This document shows, piece after piece, positions 34,594 to 45,230 of a stretch of 64,000 bases of DNA. This stretch comes from Cenococcum geophilum 1.58. Lineage: Eukaryota > Ascomycota > Dothideomycetes > Gloniales > Gloniaceae. Where the stretch lies: positions 372,001 through 436,000 of the forward strand of contig KV748205.1 of the NCBI GenBank assembly GCA_001692895.1. The letters run 5' to 3'. Position 1 is the first letter of the stretch. Every line of letters starts with the position of its first letter. The position numbers and the translations under genes were made by a program. A model generated the notes under the pieces. That model did no database searches. It saw nothing but the letters and a program-made list of their open reading frames with translations, and was not told where the DNA came from.

Positions 34594-37500
34594 ATTAGTA
34601 AGATTATACCATCTCTATATTCTTGTTATTTAAAAATGGGGTTAGTTTATATTATATTGGTAAACCTATCTTCGTAACAACTATCCTCTTATTTAAAGTG
34701 CACTAAAGCGAATATTTATTTATCCTATAATGTTTACTATATTTTTAATGCTAAATATACGCGACTTATTACTCTTAATAGTCGTCTAGTTCCCTAATTA
34801 ATTTATTTTAGGGTTTTATGTTTAATCTATTACTACGCGGCTAGATAGTAAACTATTTTAAGCCCTGGCTAAACTAAAATATTCTTATAATGTGGAGCAA
34901 AAGGCTTTTAAGGCCTGTATTACGGCGTCCGCTCGGTTACTCCGTCTTAAAAAGGGTTGTAAAAAGGTTTATTTTAAGGAGTAAAAACTTATAAAATAGG
35001 GTCTATAGGAACTTAGTAATAAAAGAACGGATTCTCTTCTAACTAAGAAGGAAATAGATCTAAGTAGCTCAGCAACTGCTCTTCTTAGGTCCCCCTTAGG
35101 TAACTTATTTTTTAGTAATCCTTTTTTATTAATACTGCCTAACCTAATTTCTTCTAATACTCCTATAACTTTTTTATAGCGTTCTTTAGATTCTCTAGTA
35201 GCTCCTAAGTAGTCTTATTATAGCCTATCTACTTAACTTTATACTACGTTTTATTATTAATATCCTTATAACTAATAATCTTCCTCCTATCCTCTATATA
35301 TGTCTGCTTTATAGACCGGTGGCTTAATATTCCTATATACTAGCTCTAGTATCGCGATGTACTATATAGAGTAGATCTTTATTTTAGCTAGTAGGTTTAA
35401 CTTAAACGTAATTAGTAAAATCCTTTATATAATTTTAAAAGGTCCTAGTTTAATATAGTCTAACTTCTTACTTAGTTATTAACTCTTAAAATTTTTATAT
35501 AGTAGCTATACTTTATCTTCCTCCTTAAGATCTAGTCCCTTAGATCTCTTAGTATTATAGTACCTTTTTATTCTTTCCTATACTTTCTTTACTAATTCTA
35601 TAAGGTCTATATAAAGATTTATTAGTATCTTTATTCTTTCTTTACCTATACTACTTATTTTCTGTCACAGTACGTACGGTGTAAGGCAGTATTGCCAGGG
35701 TGTACGGTAGGGAGCAGGCAAGCCGANCATGAGTCACATAGGGAGTCGATGGAAGAGGACGATATGGTAAAGAGTAGGCAATAGCCTCGTACGGAGACGA
35801 ACCGATGGGGGAGGAAGGAGGCTGCAAGCCCGAGGNGCTTATAAGGAGGTGCCAAGCCTAGCCTTCGGCTAGGCCTTGGCTACCCCTTAGAGCTCCTAGG
35901 CGATGCAGCCGAGTAAGGGACCAAAAGTACCCTTACATACGGACTGTCAAGGTACGATGTACGAGGTGACTGTATATGATTGACAAACGATGTCGTGTGA
36001 GGATCTATGTAGGAGGTGAGGCGGTATATATACACGTCGCTCAGGGGTTAGGTCTGTGCTCGTGTCATAACAACACTAAGTCATAACAACGTGTTAGGTC
36101 AGTGCCGTGACATTTTCTTTACTTACTGTAGTAATAACGATGTTCTTAGCTTATATCCATAATTTGCCTTAAATAGTAATATGCCTATCCCTTCTTATAA
36201 TATTGTATTATATATAAACTATATAACTAGTAATAATAGTACCTAATTATTTTACGCGTAATTAATATAGTGTTTTAGATACTGCTCTAGTGTCTAATTT
36301 AACCTTTTTATTTAACCGTCTATCTGCGGATAATATATAGTAGAAGTTACTACTCTAACTTCTTATTCCGCTAAGAATACCTTTTAAAATACTGCTATAA
36401 ATCTTAGATCCCTATCCGATATAATTTTACTTAGTGCTCTATATCTTATAAACACTTCTTTAATATAAATTCTAGCAATATCTTCCGCTAAGATTTCTTT
36501 TATATATGCTATAAAGTATCCCTACTTTATAAGCTTATCTACTATTACTAAAATCGTGTTATAATCTTGTCCGGTAATAGGGTCTTTTAATTTTAGCAAC
36601 TTTATAATAAAGTCCCATAATATAACCTCCTATAGTCTCTTTAGTATTTTAATAGGTTATAGCCCTTTATATGGCTTATATCTCGTTAGTATATTTCTTT
36701 AGTAATCTAGATATTCTTTAGTAACTTTTTACGCTAAGCCCTAGATTCTATTAATAATATACTCCTCTTAGAGTCTTAACACTAAGCCCGTGGCTCTATT
36801 ATATCCTTAAGTTATTCCCTTATAGAAATCTTTTATAAATTACTTAGCTATACTTCTTAGGATATACTTTACTTCTTAATTTTTATATATATCTACCTAT
36901 AGATCTTCTAGCTATGCTTTTAGAATTCTTTATACCTAAAAGCTTTTTAATAACTCGTAAACCTTATCTAGTTCTTCTTAAGTTACTATAATTTTTGGAT
37001 AATTATACCTAATTAACCTATTTATATCTCTTTGCAGTAAAGCCCCCAATGGCTTTTTATTATTTTATAGTTTAGCTTTTTAACTTAGAGCGTCTGCTCG
37101 CGTATTATCTATACCTTTAGTATACTAAATCTTAAAATAGTATTCTATAAGTATCTCTACCTATTTAACCTATCTTTAGTTAAGTTCCTTTATTATTAGA
37201 AATCCTATTAGGTTCTTATAATCCGTCTTAATTATAAATAGTTTTTCTATACCTTATAAGAATGCTCTCTATTTTTTTAGTGCTGTAACTATACCTAATA
37301 ACTCCTTATTATAGATGTTATAGTTTAACTCTAGTGGTGTTATCTTTCGACTATAGTATACTACTAGGTGCTATCTATTTTAATATTTTTATATAAAGCA
37401 CGCCCCTAGTATAAAGTCTAATATATCTATTTTTATAACCGTCTCTAGTCCTAGTTAATAGATCTTAAAAACTAGCTCCTAGGTAAATAACTCTTTAACT

Positions 37501-39190
37501 TTCTTAAATAGTTACGTAAATAGTTTAATATTTTTTAACTATTGCGCTATAAACCTTCTGCAGTAATTACAAACCCCTAAAAATAATCTTAACTATATAA
37601 CGTTCTCTAGTTCTTGCCAATTTACTATAGCCTTAATCTTCTTTAAATCTATGCTAAGTTGGCCTAGTTTAATAATAAATCTAACAAAATCGGTCTTCCT
37701 AGTAAAGAACTTGTATTTTTTAATTGCTACTAGTATCTATTCCTCTTATAGTCTCTTTAAAACCTATTTAATATATTCCCTATGTTCTTCCTTAGTCATT
37801 AAGTAGATAATAATATCGTTAAGATATACCATAATAAATTTATCTAAGTGCTTTTCTAATATATTATTAATACGCTTCTAAAATATTACTAGTACGTTTA
37901 TAAGCCTAAATTGCATAACTAATAGTTTATATAGTCCTTCCTTTAACCTAAAAGCTGCCTTCTATTTATCGCCTTCCTTAATTCTAATTTAATAGTATGC
38001 CTATCTTAGATCTATTTTTATAAAGATTTACGCATTGCCTATTCTGTCTTAGATCTTACTAATTAAGGGTAAAGAATACCTATCCTTTCTGGTAATGCTA
38101 TTTAACTATCTATAGTTAATATATAGCCTTAGTTTGCCGTTCTTCTTTAGTATAAATAGTACTGGATAACTCGCTAATAACTGCAATGGTCTAATATATC
38201 CCTTTTATAAATTTTCTTAAATAAACTCTTTTAATGCTCTACCCTCTTCTTTAGTAAGCTTATAGATTAGAAAAAACCTTAGACTTATTCCTAGTTTTAA
38301 TTTTATCTTATAGTCCTATACTACATGCTTTAATAGCTTTTTACTTTTAAGTAACTATAGTTTCTTGCCGTATTTATAGTATCTCTTTAGTATATAGCTT
38401 AACCCCTTTTCTATTTTTTATAGGTTGCTCCTACTTAATATTATACTAACTTAGCTTATTAATACATTTTACGTCGTTAAGTATCCCTAATATTGACCTA
38501 ACCTGTAATCTAATTAATCTTTAGATTATATTCCTGTAACTAAGGCATTTCTAATACTGCCTTATTATTCCCTAATGGTAATATATTAAAAGATATCTCG
38601 ATTTATCTCCCTTTAATAGTTAACTAAATAGGTCCTATTTTAATATTAATAATCCCTCCTCTATAGGCTATTAGATCTCTTAAAATTATAACTAATAGGT
38701 AAGGGTACTCCTTTTTCCTGTGTAGTAACCCTATTTTTTAACTACTATTAGTAAAATATAGTTTCTTATTACTTTACTATCTATTAATACTTTAAACTAT
38801 TAATCTTGCCACTTAACTTATAGGTTTAGGTATTATCCTTAATTTCTTTAAGGGTCTAAGGCTCTATTACTAGTTCCCTTTAATCCTATAGGCCTTTACT
38901 TTTCCTAACTATTAGCTACTTAATCCTATTTATACTTAGTCTATCTTTAGCTAATACTTAGTTCGCTTTTTATCTTTAATATACTATAGATACGTATTTT
39001 CTAGGCATTCCTATCACTATTATCTATCTAGGTATTCTTCCGTAAGGAATCTTCCTGGTTAAAGTATTAAGTCCCCTTAGGTTTACATTTCTACTAGGTT
39101 CTAACTATATATATACTTAGCGTTTTGGTATTTTGCCTTATCCGGTGCCTAATATATCCTTACTAAATACTTCCGGTTCTTATCTTTAGG
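34594..39190 (-). mobile_element. Gypsy family A copy A2, truncated at both ends
   Basis: Minus-strand copy lacking both LTRs. The left edge corresponds to position 47115 of copy A3, just inside the 3' end. The right edge lies in the end of gag, where the inverted-repeat element at 39192 begins. Order from the right: gag end (39190-38900), protease (about 38860-38650, reading DSK at 38773-38781), RT (38310-37650), RNase H (37350-37090), integrase (36700-35250) and C-terminal region. A solo LTR is inserted in integrase at 35663-36112. Stops are dense. The RT box reads YLND near 37805-37830, so the first catalytic Asp is Asn while the second is intact. Confidence 0.85.
35663..36112. repeat. Nearly unmutated 450-bp solo LTR in A2
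   Basis: Starts TGTCACAG and ends CGTGACA (inverted TGTCAC/GTGACA ends), flanked by a perfect 5-bp duplication TTTTC (35658-35662 and 36113-36117). It is strikingly richer in G+C than its host and keeps CpA and CpG sites, so it arrived after most RIP or escaped it. It contains a long hairpin (GCCAAGCCTAGCC pairing with GGCTAGGCCTTGGC, 35851-35880) and a TATATATA box near 36030. Two N bases occur (35707, 35836). A heavily mutated relative is at 12255-12480. Orientation cannot be fixed from an LTR alone. Confidence 0.93.
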
Positions 39191-39258
39191 TACGTTAGGA
39201 AAACGGGGGGTGGCGCACGAAATTTAGTTTCGCTAAAAGTGTTTTTGGGGCCCAGGGC

Positions 39259-39423
39259 TAGCTCTTCGCCATATTAGCTAACCCCCTAGGGCTATACGCT
39301 AGCTTTCCGCCATATTAGCTAACCCCCTAGAGCTTTACGCTAGCTTTCCGCCATATTAGCTGACCCCCTAGAGCTCTACGCCAGCTTTCTACTATATTAG
39401 CTAGGCCCTAGAGCTATACGCTA
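39259..39423. repeat. 41-bp minisatellite, four copies
   Basis: Four tandem copies of a 41-bp unit beginning GCTAGCTTTCCGCCATATTA and followed by GCTAACCCCCTAGAGCT. The last copy is the most diverged. It occupies the place held by the 12-bp array in copy 1 of this element. Confidence 0.9.
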
Positions 39424-39740
39424 GCATTATACTAGCTTATGGCTATAAAATAAGTATTATTACTATTATTACGTTTATTGCTATTAGGGTATTAAAATCC
39501 TAAAGGCCTTCTAGTAGGCTCCTAGCAGGCTTCCTAGCAGGCTCCTAGTAGGACTTTAATTTTCCTAGTTATCTCAATCGTCCTAATAGCGGCCTACAGT
39601 GCTATCGGGTCCCTACTATATTCCCAGCAGCCTCTACGTGTCTTTACATACCCCTTATACACCTAAATACCACTTATTTTTTACCCTTCCTTCCATCCTC
39701 TCTACCTAGGGAGGCACTACAACGGCAGTTAGCAGAGGAC

Positions 39741-39897
39741 TATGGCCAGAACTAGACGACCATCGCCAGAACCAGACGACCGTCGCCAGAACTAGACGAC
39801 CGTCGCCAGAACTAGATGACTGTTATTAGGACGACCGTCATCAGGACCAGACGACCGTCGCCAGAACTAGACGACCGTCGCCAGAACTAGACGACGA
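39741..39897. repeat. 20-bp minisatellite (GACGACCGTCGCCAGAACTA)n
   Basis: Seven to eight copies of a 20-bp unit with an internal palindrome-like GACGACCGTC. In copy 1 only one or two decayed units are present near 32281-32310, so the array grew in this copy or shrank in the other. Confidence 0.9.
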
Positions 39898-40521
39898 TCG
39901 TTTGAACAACTAGTTAGTAACACCACAAACAACTTAATCGATCGATCGAACTGAACCAGAGCCTTAATATCAGCCCGCTACCAAATTAAGTTAAATTAGA
40001 TACTATAGACAGATATAAACGGTAGGCACAGACAGATAGGTATAGATAGGTAGGTATAGGCAGGCAGGTAGGTAGGCAGGTAGGCAGGCAGGCGGGTAGG
40101 TAGGTGCTAGGCCTAGTTAGGAAATCAGTACACAGCTAGTAGATCGTCAGGAATATTGCTAATTAACGATTTAAAGCCTCTGCAAGAGGCTTCCCACTTT
40201 AATTAACTGCTTAATACCCAAATTTTAAATTTTAAAAATTATTATTATTTTTATATAAATATTGCAGTTATAGAAAATATTAGAACTATTATAGTAAAAA
40301 GATATATTATAATTTTTAAAATTAATATTATTAATATTATTAATATTGCGAATATTGCTAATATTGCTAATATTGCTAATGTTGCTAATGTTGCTAATGG
40401 GGCCTAGGGCTAGCGTAAAGAAGTATACATGAGCAGATTAGCGGATCCAGCTAAAATGACCCCGGGCTAGCCCCGGGCCAGCCCCTAGCTAGCCCCTACC
40501 ACTCTCCCGTTTTCCTGACGT

Positions 40522-40787
40522 TATTAGGAAATTTTTTTTTAGGCATATTGTTGCAAGCGAAAATTGGGGTCTGCAAAACCTGCGTAAGTCGCAATTTTGG
40601 TAATTTGTGGCGATTTGCAGCAATTTGCTACAAACACATAGATAAGGCAGGCGCGTGTATAGGTAGCCTATGTGTTTGTAGCAAATTGCTGCAAATCGCC
40701 GCAAATTGCCAAATTTGCGACTTACGCAGGTTTTGCAGACCCTGATTTTCGTTTGCAATAACGTGCCCAAAAAAAAAAAACCTAATG
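40522..40787. mobile_element. Palindromic MITE (266 bp)
   Basis: Two arms of about 110 bp are inverted copies of each other: TTGCAAGCGAAAATTGGGGT with TCTGCAAAACC on the left mirrors GGTTTTGCAGACCCTGATTTTCG on the right. The ends are TATTAGGAAATTTTTTT and AAAAAAACCTAATG. It abuts the element ending at 40521 and is followed by TAATTAG, where Copia-3 sequence resumes. A partial relative forms the left 240 bp of the element at 31295. Open frames on both strands (40489-40770, 40548-40745) are palindrome artefacts. Confidence 0.82.
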
Positions 40788-41729
40788 TAATTAGAATGTA
40801 AATATACTATACTAGTCTTTAATTAAGTGTAAATAAGTAACCCGTAGTATACTAGCTTCTAAACTATATACACTAGCTTATGGATTTAATATAGCAGCCG
40901 CAATTAAATTAACGGTCTAAAAGATTCTATAACTAAAGTAGTTACCCCTAGTTTTATATACTAATTTAAAGTCCCTTTATAACTGCCTAGTTAAACTAGG
41001 TATAATATAAGAGAAGAGGCTTATAGTCGACCTAATGTGCTTACGTTAGGCCTATAAACAACATAAGATTATAGAGGTTAAATGGATTAGTAGCGGAGAT
41101 AATCTAGTAGACGCCATAACTAAGGCAAAGCTGTGTTAAGCTCTTAAAACCCTAATTAATATGAATAAGCTTAACCTAAAGGTTATAGAATGGGTAGAGC
41201 GAGACTAACGGAGTATTTATAGTTTAGCTATGGCCCGTCGGAAGGCCGTATGGTGCATTTACGGCCTGTTAAAAGGCCGTATAGTTTATTTTACGGACTA
41301 TAAGTAGGACTTACGGCTAGCTTAGAGCACCATTTAGAAGGCAACCTAGAAGGCACCTTAGGAGGGATTTCCTATATATTTTCTTATGTGTTTTATGGCT
41401 CTATTAAGACAATTACGGAGGCTATATATAAGTGGTTTCATTTTCTAAGTACCGCTAGTGTATAATTATAGCACCTGTTATACTAACCGCGTGCTTACGC
41501 GTTCGGTACGCCGAGTACGCGTTTATGCGTTTGGTGCACTAACTACCCGCTTACACGTTTGGTGCACTTCTAAAGCACTAACTAATTAGGGGGGAGGCGT
41601 ATTAGTATATAGACTACGTAGTCTGCTTTATATAATTAACAGTTACTACCATCCCAAAGAGCATACAATACTATACGTATTTCGTGCCCTGGGATACGAC
41701 TCACTCGTGCTATTAAGTTAGTACGAACA
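40788..41729 (+). mobile_element. Copia-3, 3' end only, with complete 3' LTR
   Basis: Plus-strand relative of Copia-2 keeping only the end of RNase H (40788-41210), the 3' UTR and the 3' LTR (41459-41729, exactly 271 bp). The frame reads ...HKIIEVKWISSGDNLVDAI..., close to the consensus copia RNase H end and with fewer stops than Copia-2. The 5' part is lost at the MITE border. Its 3' UTR lacks the hairpin insert found in Copia-2 at 19209-19385. Confidence 0.88.
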
Positions 41730-41741
41730 CTTATAATTTAT

Positions 41742-42655
41742 AGGAAGAAAACCCTGCAGTTTAGGGGAGGAAAAACCCTATAAGCTACCTTAGGAGGATA
41801 AAAAACCCCGGTTTGCTATGTCCGTCCATAACGGCGGCCCTATAGGCCTATAGCTACGTCCTATCCTCCTTAGATGTTTGAACTCCTTAGGAACCACTAC
41901 TTCCTTCTCTAGCTTATCCTAGCTAGGGTTTACTACGTCCTAGCTAGGCCTTACCGTTCGATTGCTGTACACTTATAGTTATATTCTATATTTTAACTAC
42001 CCCCTATATGCTATCTCTTATTAACTATTGCCATATACACTATACCTTCCCCCCCCTAAGGCGTAAGGGGGATTTATTTATAAACTACTACTATACTAAA
42101 AGGCAAGCAGGACGTGTATGCCTAAGTATCTTTTATACCTAAGCCCTAGTCACTAGGCCCTTGCTAAGGGTCACCACTCCTTAAGAGGAGACAGGAAAAC
42201 CGTACGGTATTGTCTAGGCTACTAGGTAGTATTTAATAGTTAATGGCGAGTAACCGCATGCTCCGCGGGCGATCGCCCTAGGGGTTAAAAGGGGCCGTAT
42301 ATTTGCTCGTTACTCATTCGTTTACAATCGCTCGTTCGTTAATATAAAAGGTCGTTAATGCTCTCTACTAGGGGTTAGGGGATGTTATTAAATACTACGT
42401 ATTTATGTTGGATTATATAGGTGCCTTAATAGGAGAATAGTGTTGCTGTTGTTTGTAAGGGGCACTTAGTGGTAGTTTTTAAGATCTCACCATCCTATAT
42501 AAAAACTTTTTACCACCGCCTATAATACCTACTACTACCACTAGGTTATATCGCACGCTGTACGACGTCTCTGCGTTGGCTCTAAGTCTAAACTTCGAAG
42601 ACTTAGGTTCGTAGCCGTCACTACGTATAGGTGCAGAGTCCGTTTTCAACGGCCT
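41742..42655. repeat. Unclassified 0.93-kb dispersed repeat, copy 2
   Basis: Same orientation and extent as 13828-14750 but with more C-to-T and G-to-A changes and small indels. Starts a few bases after the Copia-3 LTR and ends with GTGCAGAGTCCGTTTTCAACGG, after which the two copies no longer match. This fixes both boundaries of the unit within about 10 bp. Confidence 0.72.
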
Positions 42656-43129
42656 TATTACTATATATTGAAATATTGTTAATATAAGTAGTATAGAAGA
42701 TATCTAGGTAGGGATATAGGGTATTATTTATATAATACTAGAATGAGCTTAGGGCATTTATAAAGCTAAATAGTATTATTAAGTACTTAAATAATCTATA
42801 CTAAGTATAGAACGTAGTAAGCTATTTATCTCCTTTAGTAATACAAAGGCGGTTAAGTATAGAGATAATATTAAGCTTCATATAATAGCGAGCCTTACTT
42901 AGTTAGTTCCCTAGATATAAGGGGACTTTATAAATAGGAGGTTATAAGGCATAATTATAGAATAGGATAGATTATAGGGAGAGACAAATCCTTAAAAAGG
43001 TAAGGCCTCTAGGATTATAAAGACTATATACTATAGGTAAGTGCCTTTAATATATAACTGGCAACTATCTAAGGGGCGTCCGGGGTTGTCTTAAGGGCAA
43101 CTTAAGGTAACTATAATAATATCCCTTAC
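42656..43129. other. Unassigned AT-rich stretch before gypsy C integrase end
   Basis: No domain recognised. Given its position it is probably further degraded integrase of gypsy C, but I could not find the catalytic core. A CGTCCGGGGTTGTC patch near 43078 is richer in G+C than the surroundings. Confidence 0.35.
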
Positions 43130-43931
43130 ACTGGACTATATATATATATAAACTATTTTATAAAGAAGCCTAGTAGTATACTAAGCGCTTAGAAGAAGCC
43201 TAAATGGTAGCCTATATAAATCTAAAAAAGCCTAAAAATTAATAAAATAGTAGGTAAAAATATAGACACGAGTTTAACTTTACTATAGATAATATAGTTT
43301 AAGTTATAATAAAGAACTAAAAGATGGAATGACCTAGCTATAAGCTAGACTATTAAATAGTAGGACTATATAAGGTCCTTAAAAAGATAGGCAACTTATA
43401 TAAAGTAAAGCTCCTAAATTTAATTAAGGTTTACCTTATTTTCTTACTAAACGAGCTATAGAAAGCTATAAACGACCTATTGCCTAGATAAAAGAATAGA
43501 TCTCCCTTACTAATTTAAGTTAATAGTAATAATAAATAGGAAGTTAAAGAAATACTAGCCTATAAACTTATAAGGAGAATAATAATGTACTATATTAGTT
43601 AAAAAGGCTATAACTTAAACCTAACCTAGTACCCTACCTAGAATTTTATAAGCTACCCCTAAAGGCTTAAAGGGTTTTATAATTAATATCCTAGTTTGCC
43701 TAAACCCCTAAAGTACCTAAACAAATAAATAAAATATTAGTATAATAAAGATAATAAGCTACTGGAAGAGTATAGGGATAAGAACGCCCTAAGGCCTTGA
43801 TATAAAAAATCGAAGCCTATAAGAACTTAGGAAAACTTAGCAGAATTTAGTAAAATTTACAAATATTATAGCTACCCTTTCTACTTTATTTCTAATAAAG
43901 CCTAAGGGCAGGCTTTTTAAAGGGGGGATAA
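43130..43931 (+). pseudogene. Gypsy C integrase C-terminus with chromodomain
   Basis: Plus-strand end of a chromovirus polyprotein. Reads YKLDY.IVGLYKVLKKIGN then VKLLNLIKVYLIF (GPY/F module, 43325-43440), and a chromodomain EVKEILAYKLIRRIIMYYIS followed by KGYNLNPT at 43545-43625. Both fit the usual integrase-chromodomain order, which directs insertion to modified chromatin. A purine-rich AAAGGGGGGA at 43918-43928 is the polypurine tract just before the LTR. Upstream parts are unrecognisable. A different family from gypsy A and D. Confidence 0.82.
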
Positions 43932-44130
43932 TATTATAGTACTAGCAGAATTTGGCAGAACTTAGTAGAACTTAGTAGAACTTAGTAAAGAAATATGGTT
44001 ATATAACTAAAGGATCGCATAAAAGAACTCTATTCCAAACGGCGCTACGCTTCTTTTTTTCTTTTCCTTTTTCTAGCTTTAGATCCTTATTTATAGACAA
44101 TCCAATTATATAGGCTTACGTGTCTCTCTT
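43932..44130 (+). repeat. Start of gypsy C 3' LTR
   Basis: Begins TATTATAGTACTAGC (TG mutated to TA) directly after the polypurine tract and contains four AGAAYTTRGYAG units. The right end is not clear; a copia-type gag on the opposite strand is readable from about 44135 on, so the LTR is no longer than about 200 bp or is truncated. Confidence 0.6.
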
Positions 44131-44134
44131 AATA

Positions 44135-44880
44135 TATCTCTACCTCAACTAAGTCGCTAATAGTTTTAGTATATTTTAACTAGTTTAAAGAAACTAAGAA
44201 GCGTTTTCTTCCTCTACTTAAGCCTTTTAAGCTTATTCTTCCAATATTTTAACTAGCTTAATATAATTAATTCAACTATATATATAAAGTCTTTTACTAA
44301 ATAATTACTATCTACCTTAGGTAGATCTAACTCCTTATACTTAGTATATACCTTTTCCTACTCTTATAACTAGACTTTAAAGTTTTAGTTCTAAGGCGGT
44401 TTCTTAAGCTTTATATACTAGGTAGCGAGTTAAAGCTTTTAGGCGTTATTAGTTAGAGTAATTCTCTGCTTTAGTAATACTAAGACGTTATAGGTAGTAT
44501 TATACTTAAATATATAGATAAGGTATATACGTAAGATAGAGCTTTAGATTTAGCTACGTAACGTATTAAGAGCTAATAGCTGTTTTCTATATAGCTTTAC
44601 ATTATCTCTATAGTCGGATTAGATCGTGTAAAGCTTCTCCTTTTTATCCTTATCTAGCTTTAAAAGCTTTATTTTCCGGCTATTAACATCCTTTAGTAAG
44701 GCTTAAATAGGTTCTTTAAGCATTAGTAAATCGGTCTTAGGTATTAATAGGTTAACGTACTTTTAGAGACGATTATTATTAGCTTTTAACTTAATAACTT
44801 TAATCTATTCGTCCTAATTGTTTAGGCTTATAAGGATAATAAATAAAATAATAACTGGTGTAATATCTTGTTAAGATGTC
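44135..44880 (-). pseudogene. Copia-type gag fragment
   Basis: Minus-strand frame from a Met codon at about 44880 (MTS, stop, QDITPVI). The middle reads like a Ty1/copia gag capsid: LKKPP, then WEKVYTKYKELDLPKV, then KDFIYIVELI, with WKNKLKRLK following (44210-44400). This matches the helical gag of ascomycete copia elements, in which a short peptide motif around 'LPE' precedes 'DF..A'. It is truncated at the left by the gypsy C LTR. About 230 codons remain with TAA/TAG stops. It is not the gag of Copia-2, which begins MET.KEEIL. Confidence 0.7.
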
Positions 44881-45230
44881 ATTATATATATCTATAATTA
44901 AGAAAATAGTGGAAATTAATAGGAATAAAAGCTTTTAAACCAAGGATAATATAGTAGACGGCCTAGGCTTATGACTATTAAACGGACAATTAGGAATAAG
45001 AACTTTGTCTTATTAAATATAACTTTAGAGCCTCTATATATATATATAAGGAAGGGGTAGTAGACTATATTAGTAACTATGTTAGAGACCGAGTTAATAA
45101 CTAAGTCAATAACTAAGTTAAGGTAGGTTACTAAACTAGTAGTAAGATAGTAATAAGAAAATCCGATTTAATTTTAAAAAAAATTGGTGGAAGGTAATAT
45201 CACTTAAATTAAGGCGATTTAATAAAGCCT
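44881..45230 (-). other. Leader of the copia-type gag, ending in a PBS-like sequence
   Basis: Non-coding. The last bases before the family A LTR read TTTAATAAAGCCT, which equals the bases before the next LTR (TTGTAACGAAGCCT, 46507-46520) after two RIP-type changes. This suggests that a primer-binding site of a family A-like element borders the LTR here. No second LTR for the copia-type gag was found. Confidence 0.45.

Larger units (their letters stand above)
39192..40521. mobile_element. Satellite-bearing inverted-repeat element, copy 2
   Basis: Ends ACGTTAGGAAAACGGGGGG on the left and the near-complement CCCGTTTTCCTGACGT on the right. The internal backbone at 39600-39740 and 39900-40200 matches 32140-32960 of copy 1 (shared: CCCCTTATACACCTA, CTACCTAGG, CTAGGCCTAGTTAGGAAATC, CAGTACACAGCTAG). 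The arrays differ: here a 41-bp unit (39259-39423), a 14-bp unit (39505-39545), a 20-bp unit (39741-39897), a short GGTAGGC array and a 9-bp ATTGCTAAT array (40321-40400). No transposase gene; non-autonomous. Confidence 0.72.

Noticed and set aside
40489..40770. Frames on both strands with similar proteins
   Set aside because: They result from the palindrome of the MITE; both strands encode the same inverted arm.
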